Shown piece after piece: positions 36,776-46,996 of a DNA stretch of 64,000 bases. Source of the DNA: Isoetes taiwanensis (Eukaryota; Streptophyta; Lycopodiopsida; Isoetales; Isoetaceae). A program made the position numbers and the translations under genes. Below the pieces are notes generated by a model. The model did not search any database and was not told where the DNA came from. It worked only from the letters and a program-made list of their open reading frames with translations. Numbering within the stretch: position 1 is the first letter of the stretch; each line of letters opens with the position of its first letter. The stretch lies in contig JAJEKV010000060.1 of NCBI GenBank assembly GCA_021234155.1, forward strand, positions 3,890,451 to 3,954,450, written 5' to 3'.

Positions 36776-36912
36776 TGGCAAGGAACCCAGCAGTGCCCAA
36801 TCCGTTCTAAAGCCAGTGCCCAAACCGTTCTAAAGCCCGAACTCAGTCCGAACAAAACTTTGATGCTACAAAGTTCTAAAGCCCTGATTCAGTCCGAACT
36901 CCTATGGTTGAT

Positions 36913-36980
36913 GCTGCACCCCCGAGGAGCTATCCGGTTACCTTAGGCTGCACCCCCGAGGAGCTATCCGGTTACCTTAG
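36913..36980. repeat. 34-bp tandem duplication
   Basis: The unit GCTGCACCCCCGAGGAGCTA then TCCGGTTACCTTAG occurs twice without a spacer, followed by two copies of a CTTAGGCTAGGCG word up to 37015. Just upstream, 36800-36900 has repeated GTTCTAAAGCC words. 37016-37868 shows no gene. Confidence 0.85.
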
Positions 36981-37868
36981 GCTAGGCGATGGCGCCCCTT
37001 AGGCTAGGCGGTGGCGCCTGCCGACAAGCTAATAGAAGCACTAGAAAAAGAATGTCAATTGTTTCTGCGCTCATAACTTGAGGTAGAGAGATCAGATTCA
37101 GATGATCTTGGGCTCTTTGTAAAGCTTATGTAGAGAGCTTTCCATTGACATATATTTGATCCAGATCTATCATGATAGATACCTGCTTTTTTCCATTTAC
37201 TTTAGTCAATATTTTTTGATAATGTGATAAAAAATTGTCAAATAGCTAAGTTTAGCCCTTAAATTATTCCATGAACATAGGAGATTCCTCCACCCCAGCA
37301 ACCATCATTACGGACATGGAGCCCTCCAGCTGACTTATCCCACTTTTGATGAGCAAATGTTGAGTGAAGGAGGATATGGAGATGCCATTGCCCAGTCCTC
37401 CTCTTGGCCGATCTATACTATGGAAGCATTAAAGGGATATCAGCACATGACATCATAAATACAAGTAAGCATAATAGGCCACCTTGAGAGGTGGTACCAT
37501 CATCATCAACATGTCAATGACAAGCATATGCAATGCACATGGACAGTACTACTCTGGATCAAATTGATGGGGTTGACTTAGGGGCTTCGTCATCAAGATA
37601 ACAACAGAAAAGATAAACCAAGGATTTGGTTGGCATAGACAATGGCTTGGATACCATCTGCCCCTCTTGTACATACTTTGCAGAGAGGTGGGAAGACACT
37701 GAGTCTCGACTATAGCCTGCCAGAGACGTGATTCTATAGCATCATTCAACTTCTAGCCCTGAATAAAGATGGTTATAGTCTAATTAATCACATCAACATG
37801 CAACCTTTTGTTGGGATTGAGATGAAATGTTGGGTCCGTCTACAAAAAAGAAAAGGTACTATGGGGTA

Positions 37869-38095
37869 GATAACGCCCTGGTCAGAGGGCGTTATGGGAA
37901 TAAAATTCAAGGGCAATATGGCCATGGCCAAAATGGCGAGGGCGTTAATTTTATTCCCATTAACGCCCGAGGGCCAGAGCGTTATCTTCCTTAACACCCT
38001 GCTCCAAGGGTGTTATAAGCCTTCTTGATAACGTCATAGGGCGTTATGAGCTTTTGTGATAACGCCCTAGGGCATTATGACTGTTTTAGCCATAA
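37869..38095. repeat. Cluster of palindromes built on ATAACGCCCT/AGGGCGTTAT
   Basis: A 39-bp left arm (37869-37907) and its near-perfect inverted copy (37947-37986) enclose a 39-bp loop. Each arm itself contains a smaller palindrome (ATAACGCCCTGGTCAGAGGG then CGTTAT). Further small palindromes follow at about 37990-38017, 38028-38048 and 38058-38080. The whole could be a foldback/MITE-type element. Confidence 0.75.
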
Positions 38096-38536
38096 AAACC
38101 CAAGGAGCAGGTTGTTAAGGTGCAACAAAGCGACACATGAAGAGATAGAAGACTCCCCAATGTAGGGTGAACAATAGTAGGACCTATGTCGCAAAGTGGT
38201 GCTGACTGCCCATGTGACAACTACTGTTGTTATAGTCATGTTATAGTTGGTAGTTTTAGCATCATATCACTTGGCAACTTGGCAACGTCCCTTACAATAT
38301 AGGATGATTCATTCTCAACATATATTCACCAACATTTTTTTCATTTTCAGCACACACTACACATCACCACACGGCACACATGATAGTCCATAGTCCAGTC
38401 CAAGTGTAGTTGGGCTACCAAGTACTTGGAATATTTCTTATTTGCTAATTAGACAATCTAAAGACAAGAATGAAAATCGAAAGAGTACACTTCAAAATTA
38501 TAAGTTTATGATCCTATTCCGACTTCTCCAATCATC

Positions 38537-39268
38537 GTAATAACCGTTTGCTTAAAATTACTGTGTTTTTTGGCTATTTTTATAGGGCATAAAACGTCCT
38601 CCACTTTTTAAGTGAGCAAATACCGCTATTCCCCTCGCTTTCTTGCTATCCCCTCGTTTCTTCTTTGTTATACCTCTTTTTGTCTTACCGCCATCACGGA
38701 CTTCTTGTACTTTTGTCGCGACGCCATAAGCGGACTTCTGCCACAATAGATTTGGTAAATGGTAAACAGAAATGCACAAAAGGATCGAAATATTTCATGC
38801 ACAGAAGGATTGAAATGGAAAGAAGGGCCAGAGCATCAAAATATCTTTGGATCAGAATCGGTTTTGGCAAATGACCGCATAATAGCTTTAATCCGACGGA
38901 AGATGGACGTTCTTTTAAGCTTTAATCTGTTTATTTCTTGTTAATAGTTGCAGGAGCTTTAATCTTCACGGTTGCATCTGTTATAGCTGCCTCAGACTAA
39001 ACCTCTTGCACGATCTTCTTCCGAAATTTCCTAAGAATGACGGAGCTCTTCAATGGCGGAGCCCTGTCTGCCATAGCTTCTCCTTTCTGCCATAGCTCCT
39101 CAACCCTAGCCCGATCTGCCCTGTCTGCCATAGCTTCTCCTTTCTGCCATAGCTCCTCAACCCTAGCCCGGTCTGCCATCGCTTCTCCGCCATCGCCGCT
39201 GAGACGAATTTCTAAAGTGCCACGTGGCAAATTAATATTGGACGTAATTTTAGCAAACGGTTATTACG
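38537..39268. mobile_element. Candidate element with 25-bp terminal inverted repeats
   Basis: GTAATAACCGTTTGCTTAAA plus ATTAC at 38537-38561 is the inverted copy of 39244-39267, with one base of indel. The 730 bp between them hold no transposase. They contain a minus-strand frame with a 57-bp repeat. I see no clear target duplication, so the boundaries rest on the inverted repeats only. Confidence 0.45.
39064..39177. repeat. 57-bp tandem duplication
   Basis: The unit CTGTCTGCCATAGCTTCTCC... starts at 39064 and 39121 with near identity. Because 57 is a multiple of three, it keeps a minus-strand frame open (ARVEELWQKGEAMADRA repeated). That frame starts only from TTG or an internal ATG, so I do not call it a gene. 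Confidence 0.85.
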
Positions 39269-39272
39269 TCCT

Positions 39273-39414
39273 GTAATTTCCACCCGTCGGGCATTACGCC
39301 TGTAAAGTCTGGCGCTGCCGCCAAACTAAAGCTCGGGCGGGCGCCCAGCCGTCGCCTCGCTTTTGGAGCCGCCAGGACTTTACAGGGCGTAATGGCCCTC
39401 CTGATGGAAATTAC
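39273..39414. repeat. Foldback element, about 50-bp arms
   Basis: The left arm GTAATTTCCACCCGTCGGGC..., GTAAAGTC is matched by the right arm ending GGACTTTACAGGGCGTAATG, GAAATTAC at 39414. The loop is GC-rich. It lies directly outside the right terminal repeat of the 38537-39268 candidate. Its CATTACGCC/GGCGTAATG words resemble the palindromes at 37869-38095. Confidence 0.7.
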
Positions 39415-39655
39415 CTAGTACATTATTTCTACAATAGCATGATTGAGAGGCATGACAAGGCATTACACCTTTTAACGTCCACATACCCTGACTAGCCGAC
39501 CTAGATGCATTATTGCAAAACAAGATATGCCAAAATTCCCAACTATCCAATAGGGATTCAATTTTGATTCTTTGTCCCATTGTTTGGATGAGCTATTTTG
39601 CCCACATACATCTAGTTGCTTTGTTGTTCACAACAAGTAAGCGTAGTATATTGCA

Positions 39656-41582
39656 TCAATAAGACAATGGTGTACCTGGGCTCTTCCTTTCCCACACACA
39701 ATAATCCTTGCCAGACGTTGCAATCTGGAACTCAGAACTAGGCTTTAATTGCCCAATGTCATACCTGGATCCAATCTTCATCTGGATCTGGTCGTCTGTT
39801 CTTGCAACATACATATCATTCTCTGCTGCCATTATGTTCCACATGCTGCTTGGATTTATTCTGTTCATCTGACGAATTTTTATCAGCTTCTTGATCTCCT
39901 CTTTGATGTCCCAATCGAAGAAATGATCCCAAAACTAAAATCATCAAACATTATAATTGGTAATTTGGCATGAATCAACATATATGGTTATATAGAACAG
40001 CAGTCCAAGTAGCACAAAATTCCTCAAAAATAGCAGGAAGCGAGAATAAGCTGCATATTGCAGGTTTTCTACAAAACAGTCATAATAAAAAAGAAGATGG
40101 TAGCTAAAGCAACTTAAATTTTACAGGAATCCTTTAAGAAGTGAAAGAATAAGGAGTTTGATTAACTTACAATGCAAGGGATGCCAGGATGAGTAAGAAT
40201 ATAAGCATAGCCTTGCATAACTTTGTCGGAAGGAAAAGGCCACATTGCTTGAGTAGAACCTGTGTCATGGTTGTCTATGAAGGTAACTGCCATTTCGCGC
40301 CAATATCCCAAAACTCCGGCGGGCCGGCTGTTGGAATCTCTAAGTCTCCATAGCTGCCCTTTCACAGCTTCCTGAAGTATGCCCTTTGTAGTGAAATCAA
40401 AAGCAGCAGATCTGGCTCCAGTTGAATCAATCCAATTCACAATATCTTGCCTATGGCTATTTTGGTCATACTTTAAGTTGCCATATTCATCATAATTCAT
40501 GTTGTTCCATATTTCTCCTACTGAAAACAGGGGCCCTGTTTCTTGCACATAAGTGCCTATGAACCTTCCTGCATAACCCTTTGCAAAATCAAATCTCCAG
40601 CCATCAAATCCAATGTCATGCCTCAGCCATCTCATCCAATCAATCAGCCCTTGTTGAACTGTTATGTTGGTATGATCAATGTCAGGAGCATGTTCATAGT
40701 TCCAACCTGTGTCTGGCTGCCCTGAAGAATCCCTGCATGTTTCATCTTCTGCCACTATGTTCCAAGGTCCCCAATCAAGCCTTGAATCCTCTGTGCCCCC
40801 TTCAAACATGCACCAGTAGCCATGATTATCTTGTCTTTCTGCACAGCGGTGGTTTATCACTATGTCTGCTATGCATTTCACACCATGCTCATGAAAGGCC
40901 TGAATAACAAGCTTCAATTTCGCTTCATCTCCATATTTGGATCTCAGATCATACAATCTTCTGGGCAGGTAACCTAGAAATCACATTCAAAACCTTCAAT
41001 CCACTGCTAGAAGTGAAACCTAAGTTTAGAATGAACGTTCAACGTATTAAAGTTTAAATCGTTCAAACGAGAATCCAGGAATTGAACCTCAATTGAAGAT
41101 CCAAACTAAAACGTTCAAGGGAAAAATTACCATTAGACTTTAAAAAAGCATTCAAAGGATTGAAAAAGAGCCTATAAATTGGCAGAAACTAAACCTAGAT
41201 CAGAATTCCAGAAACTGAGATAATCTTTGAATTATACCTTCTGGGCTGAGAGAATCTGTAGGTGGAGGTAACCACACATCTGTGATTCCAGCCTCAGAAA
41301 TTTCTTCAACAAGATCAAGCAAAACATCATACCACGGTTTCTGGCCCTTTGCTGACTCCCAATTAAAGCCCTGGAATCCAAAAGCTAGATATATGAATAT
41401 AAAAAGAGACATTCTTTATCATTTGGGAAGAAAGGAATGATAAAACGGACCTGGAGCATGACTCTGTTTTGAAATATGGTATCCGAATTCTGCCATGAAC
41501 CCAAAAAAGATACTGATTCTGCGCCAGTTGTTGCTGCAGCGATGAGAAGAAAGAGAAGCAGAAGAATAAGCTGGACAGCCAT
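39656..41582 (-). CDS. AMY: Alpha-amylase (GH13), secreted, four exons
   Basis: Exons by splice sites and frame are 41582-41451, 41370-41238, 40973-40171 and 39934-39656 (1347 nt, 448 residues, TGA at 39656). All introns are GT-AG. The first 20 or so residues ([20 protein letters not shown]) are a signal peptide. The catalytic acids are present: Asp217 (RFDFAKG), Glu242 (VGEIW), Asp325 (IDNHD). GFNWES, VINHR and HPGIPCI are typical of the plant family. It hydrolyses internal alpha-1,4 bonds of starch. The length is slightly above the common 420-440. It is the only clearly intact host gene in the window and stands alone, with no neighbour of related function. Confidence 0.95.
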
Positions 41583-41672
41583 GGTAGCAGGATAATTTAA
41601 TTGCAATTACGAAATCCATACATATGGGAATTCCTGAACCGTTTGCTTTGAACAAGTTGCGATCTGATTCTA

Positions 41673-41793
41673 TTTGTTATACCTAAGAAAGAAGGATTTG
41701 AAGGTTGCGTCTGGATCTTACAAAGGCAATACTTTGCTTTACTGGAAAGCATCCCCCCAAAACATAAACGCAAACCCCTAAAACCATTTGTTA
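41673..41793 (-). promoter_or_regulatory. Two TAACAAA motifs upstream of the amylase
   Basis: TAACAAA occurs on the minus strand at 41679-41673 and 41793-41787, about 95 and 210 bp before the ATG. This is the core of the gibberellin response element of cereal amylase promoters. The associated TATCCAC and pyrimidine boxes were not found nearby, and a seven-base word can occur by chance. Confidence 0.3.
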
Positions 41794-42639
41794 ATCACGT
41801 TTTGGGCTGAAAGTACGTAGGCAAAATTTTGATCCCCCCCAGAATTATAGAATTCTCAGCGTCCCATTGTCTAATAATGTGAACCTCCCGAACATAGATG
41901 AATTTTGCCAAATCGCAACGACTCCATAAAATATACCATAATTTACTATATACAAGAAATTTATCCCAGCTCCCTTGCATTTGGGAAAGGCAGTTGGTAC
42001 TGACATAGTGACTAAGTAAACATATTCCTGCAGTGACTCACTTATACATACAAGAAACTTATCGCGGCGGCCGTTCCCCAAATGCATGCTAGAACATGCA
42101 GACATTAATTTTTCTAAATTCATAATGCTTTCCTTTTCTTAACAATGAAGTTTAGAACCCATATTGCATGATGGATTTAAAGGTATTGAAGATGAAACAA
42201 AAGTATGGGCTCTGCTATGGCAATCAACTAGGCCTCTATTTTGGGGCCTACAAATCAGGCCCATGGGCCTTACAAATCATGGTAGAGAGACAACAAATCC
42301 GAGTAGTGAGCTCTGTTTGAAGACACATCAAAGAATTAGTTGTTGTGCTGGAGTAGATGCGCATGCAGCCAAAAACAGAACTTGCAGACTTGGCCTTCTG
42401 ATGCAACAAATGTTGAAACCCATCCGGCACTCCCTAGATAAGATGCACAAAAGCAGAAGTAAACATTTGAATCGTTTTTCTCTGAGCAATAAATTTAAAC
42501 CATAACTAGATTAGATCGACGACAAACAAAAAAGACTTTAACATTGAAGCTCGGAGTTCGTTTGCAATTGCGCCTCTCTAATCTTGTTGGGCCAGATTCA
42601 CACCTAGAGACCGAAGGTTTGCCTTGTTTGCAAGATGCT
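41794..42639. other. Upstream intergenic stretch
   Basis: No gene is seen. A short direct repeat (ACAAGAAA/CTTATC words near 41952 and 42050) is present. The distal promoter of the amylase probably lies here. Confidence 0.3.
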
Positions 42640-42848
42640 GCCAGTACAGTGATAATATTTACAATTGATAACATTTGAAAGTATAGGAAAGACAAACGAA
42701 CAGAAATCAAGCACAAAAGACACTAAAAGTAATCAAATTAAAAGCCAGTACAATGATAATATTTACAATTGATAACATTTGAAAGTATAGGAAAGACAAA
42801 CGAACAGAAATCAAGCACAAAAGACACTAAAAGTAATCAAATTAGAAG
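42640..42848. repeat. 104-bp tandem duplication
   Basis: The unit GCCAGTACAGTGATAATATT... ending AAAAGTAATCAAATTA starts at 42640 and 42744 with only one or two differences. Shorter repeats of its end (GACGCTAAAAGTAATCAAAT) follow to about 42890. The near identity suggests a recent duplication. Confidence 0.9.
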
Positions 42849-42928
42849 AAAATGACGCTAAAAGTAATCAAATTAAAAGAAGAAAACGACGGGCTCCAAC
42901 TCCGATTCCAATAACTACTCACAACCAC

Positions 42929-43140
42929 TGTTGGGCAAATTCCGGGGTAGAGAAGGTTTGTTCCGGTTGAAACTAAGAATTTCCGGTTGAGTTAACACAT
43001 TGCAGGAAAAATTCCGGTAGAGTTTTATGCATATTTGTATAAGAGTAATACAAATTTCCGATTGGGAACTGAAAATATCCGGGCTATTTGATGAAAGAGT
43101 AGGAAAATTTCCGATTGGGTTTAAAAACTTTGCCCAACAG
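42929..43140. mobile_element. hAT-like MITE
   Basis: The element starts TGTTGGGCAAA and ends TTTGCCCAACA(G). The flanks ACAACCAC (42921-42928) and ACAACCTC (43141-43148) match at seven of eight bases, fitting an 8-bp hAT target duplication. Inside, TTCCGG/TTCCGATTGG words recur about seven times, like the subterminal repeats where hAT transposases bind. No coding capacity is seen. Confidence 0.6.
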
Positions 43141-43148
43141 ACAACCTC

Positions 43149-46105
43149 ACAAGGAAAAAACCATTTTCTTACAGAGCTGGCTATTTAAGTAGATGCCCAT
43201 CGCTAACAACAATCTTTATGAAGCTCTCAAAACACAGACCACATTCTAGTTCTAAGCAAATCTGTCGGAATGCCAAGCAGTAACAATGGCTTTTAAAATT
43301 TATGCTCCCTTAATAAACGTGTTAGTAAGTTTAAACATGATGGCTAACCTGGATGAATGGGATGTTCAAATTACATAGTAAAGAACGGCATTGTGATACT
43401 CCCGCCTAGAATGCAAAACAAAAAGATGAACGATTTAGGGTTTTGCCACGAAAACAATCTTGGCAAGAAAAACAAAGGCTATAAGCCCAAAGTACTCAAA
43501 GGAGAGGTCGCCAAATCTGTAAAAATGCAGAGCTATCTATGGAATAGAAGAACCACAAAGAAACTCTAAGCTCGGCTATAGAAGAGGACAACCAAGGGCT
43601 CACAACTCTGCACAAAGTCATGCACTGATGCGCCATTTTGGAAGATAATTTATTTCTTCTGCTAGCCTGGGTTTAATAAAAAAACGACTCCACAAAATGT
43701 TCTGCTACTTACATCTTTTTCTTTCTAGATTGGAGATAACTCAGCGGGTTCCATTTAATTTGTATAATAACCAAAATCGGGTGGAGAATGGAGATAGTGT
43801 GGTCAGTTTGCTTAGCCAGCTTGTTTCACGGAATCAATCAAACGTAGATCAAAATACAGTTGGGCTTTTTTCTTCTTACCTGTTATTCTTGAGTGGCCAA
43901 TTTTTAGGCCTGTGCTGTCTGCGATTTTAGCCTGGCAGATTCGGCCCTGAGCAGATTAGGCAACCAATCGTCCTCTTTTCCCCCGGTCGTCGGATTCGGC
44001 CCTTTCTTTGGGGTTCCGACTTACAATAGCTTCCTTTTCCTAAGAATTTCTTATCTCCAACACAAGGATTTGTTGCCTAATTGCCTCGAGAGCATCTTGG
44101 CCTTGCATATCCGGCTAATTGGCCCTGATCTTTTGCCCTGCTCTTTCCTTGGGCTCTGATTCGGCCCTATTTCTTGCTTCGAGTATCTTCTATTTTTTAT
44201 CTCGCCTTATTCTTTTGCAAGATATGCCAAAAGCCAAGGCAAAAACCAAAATCATCATATCTTGAGAGTTGATATTGAATATAAACTGCTGATAATTCGG
44301 GTGATGTTTGGCGGAAGGCACTGAGGGTCTACCAGAGAACATAGATGTGGTCAGTGGCGATTTCTTCCCAACCCATAGCTTGGAAGGACCAGACCTCCAT
44401 ACCCCCACTGAATACCACCGGTTTCATCCGCTTTAAGACCTCCATAGCTTGGAATACCCCGGTTGGTTCAACAGATGATCGGGAAAAGCTCCCCGGTGAG
44501 GCGGAAGGGACTCTAGACCATCTGCCATGGCACGTCTGGAGTTAGAAGAAAGAAAAGCGCCCTCAAAGAGCGCCTCCAGGCCATCAATCGGCCATCGCCA
44601 GAGCTCGGAGCAAAAAAACAGGGGAAAAGAAGTGTCGTGTCATGTCTTTGGCACAGAAATATTACCTTAATTATTTTAGAAATGAAGAAAAAATGTACGT
44701 GTCAGCGCCAGGGCTGCTCTCAGCCCAGAAAAATTAGCTCCTTATTTTTTAAGAACAGAAATGTTACTGCTTTATATATGGTATGATATGTGTCACCTTA
44801 AGAACTGGCTAGATTTGAACCTATGCTATTCCCTTGTGTTCTGGTGTTCTATTAAATAGAGGGTCTTGGTTCATAGTGATGGTGGTATTCCCACTATCCC
44901 ACTATTGGCTATCCTCTAATGGTGCAGGACAAAGAACGAGAAATATAACATCAAGGTCCTGTGTATTGCTCGTTGAAAGAGTAGTAGTAATGTTTAAACT
45001 AATAATATTTAAAAGAAGCTAATGTGTTGGTGTTTGCCAAATGCTAGAAAGAGTTTCTCTTGCCCATGCATTATCTTTTGTAATATGTCTGGTCTTTGCG
45101 GCAGCTCTAGCGGCCTATTCTTCGTCACTTTCCCCCCGGAGTTGCTTTACCAAGCTTTGTAGCTCATCAAATAGCTTGCTCCTGGCTTCTAGATACTATC
45201 TTTTTCTACCAAATCGTGTTTCTTGCTTGAATCTGAAATGTGATGTGAAATTTACTTGTTCTGGTCATTTGGGTCCTTGTTCTCCTGAACCTTGCTGATT
45301 TGTCTGCCCTGATCATTTGAGGTTTTCCCATTTTCGTGCTTATCCCTGCTAGACTTCTTGATTCCATCCTCTGGGCTAAGATTTTCCTCTTTTGCTGTTG
45401 GAATTAAGGTAATGCCATATTCGTAATTAAACATTTGGTACAAAGGAAAAATGGATACTCGGGTAATGAGAGAAGTTTCATAAGAAAACAAAATGTGAAC
45501 AAAGCGTGAACCAAATAGCGGACGGCGGATGGGGAGACTGCAGTAGAAGAGGAGATAGAAGCAAATAAGAGATCAGTCTAAGACCTGGGGAAATTTTGCC
45601 TACTGTGAATAGGTTTGGGTGCTTGATTGAATCTGACAGGGCTACAGAGATTGGAAGAGAAGATAAAAGCGGCAAGCGGCCGTTTGTTCATGGGAATCTA
45701 GATTGAACGATGGTCTGAAGATCGCAAGGCGTCACAAGCATCTGGAGTTCGCGGTGCAGATCCGATTGCTTGGAGCATCTCGCGGAATTATCTGTGAAAT
45801 GTCCGACAGCTTGCATAAGTTGTCGACCAGTTTGCACAACTCTGCCGACCAGTTTGCAGGATATCCGATTACTGGAGCTCGTCAGATTGGAGAAGTAGGC
45901 CGCTTCTATTTATCTAAGAGGAACAAAAGTAGAAGGTTGAGAATTGGCATTCTTGAGTTCAATTCCCAGGCTCTAAAACTATCATGTCCCCTATTTCCCC
46001 TCTTTGGATCTAGCCTCTGATCTAGCCTCTGTTTTTTCTTCAATTCCTTCAGCAGTGGATCGTTCAGAATAGCATTTCGATTATTCAGACTTATTCATAG
46101 AAATA
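43149..46105. other. Gene-poor stretch
   Basis: Several frames of 60-105 codons are open on both strands, but none has a recognisable domain or supporting splice structure. Around 43930-44170 the word GATTCGGCCCT recurs four times, so part of this may be repeat-derived. Nothing else could be supported. Confidence 0.3.
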
Positions 46106-46426
46106 TCACTCCACGGTGTTAACCAGATCAAAGGACTCGACTTGCTCAGGCAGATCGAAATCAAGCTCAGGCAAAGCGAAACCATCCAATGGGTCCCCCA
46201 TTATCTCAAGATCAAAGGTATCAGAATCGTCTCCTACCTTAGGAATGCTAACCCTCTCTAAATTGCAACTGCCTGCACTGTCATTAGCTTCCCTCTGCTC
46301 GTACCCATCCACAATCCACCCATCGACCATCACAAACAGATCAATTCGGAGTCTCTTGGGCACTGGAAGGTAGTATTCCACATGACCAGCAACAAACTGA
46401 TCGAATTTCCGCTTCCTTGAAGCCAT
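46106..46426 (-). CDS. Small acidic protein of unknown function
   Basis: There are 106 codons from ATG at 46426, in a good plant start context (GGAATGGCT), to TGA at 46106. The N-terminus is basic (MASRKRKFDQF, later PKRLRIDLF; a possible nuclear signal). The C-terminal half is acidic (DDSDTFDLEIM, ALPELDFDLPEQVESFDLVN), like some transcription activation tails. A TATA-like ACATATAT lies about 40 bp upstream. I do not recognise the family, and the frame could be open by chance. Confidence 0.4.
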   Translation of the reverse strand: MASRKRKFDQFVAGHVEYYLPVPKRLRIDLFVMVDGWIVDGYEQREANDSAGSCNLERVSIPKVGDDSDTFDLEIMGDPLDGFALPELDFDLPEQVESFDLVNTVE

Positions 46427-46633
46427 TCCAGCAACCCATCACAGATCACGGGCCACTGATATATGTAGGAGTTAACACATTTAATGCGATTACACGGCTT
46501 AGATCTATGTAGATCTGGCATTCAATGCAGATATTCCAGGACCTCCAGAGCAGAATCATCCTCTTGTAAGCAACCAATCAGCCGCAATCAGCCGCAATCT
46601 CGCAAGCACGGAGAGCACGGTGACAAATTTTCA

Positions 46634-46668
46634 TTTTTTTTTTTTTTTTTTTTTTTTTAATTTCTTAT
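46634..46668. repeat. T-run
   Basis: This is a pure run of 35 T. It may be the poly(A) tail of a minus-strand retroposed sequence ending here, but no body was recognised at higher coordinates. Confidence 0.8.
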
Positions 46669-46884
46669 AGGGCACGTGTCATGCCCACATTTTTTTCCAG
46701 GGTGAAAATATTAGGCTCAAACAGAAATTGTACCTGCTTTATATATGTATTGACAAGAGAAGGGGATTTAATTTACCAACAAATTCATTGTGGCGACCTT
46801 GCAACGTAAACATTTCTGTTTGTTGACTCACCTACATGTGGATTTATGTGGATTTATGTTACATGGTGACTGAAGGCACAGCGC

Positions 46885-46996
46885 AAACAGGTAAACAAGG
46901 ACGAAACATGTAAACAGGGCTTCGGATCAAACAGGTAAACAAGGCCGAAATAGGTGAACAGGGCTTCAGATCAAACAGGTAAACAATGCCGAAACA
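46885..46996. repeat. 44-bp tandem repeat, 2.5 units
   Basis: AAACAGGTAAACAAGG...GGGCTTCGGATC starts at 46885, 46929 and 46973, with small differences. 46997-48911 shows no gene beyond what may be the Copia-2 LTR near its end. Confidence 0.85.

Noticed and set aside
38997-39230. Minus-strand 77-codon frame with 19-residue repeats
   Set aside because: It starts at TTG, lies inside an inverted-repeat element and its repeat is a 57-bp DNA duplication; no support for translation.
45703-46020. 105-codon plus-strand frame starting MNDGLKIARRHKHLEFAV
   Set aside because: Open but without any recognisable feature; probably chance in a less AT-rich stretch.
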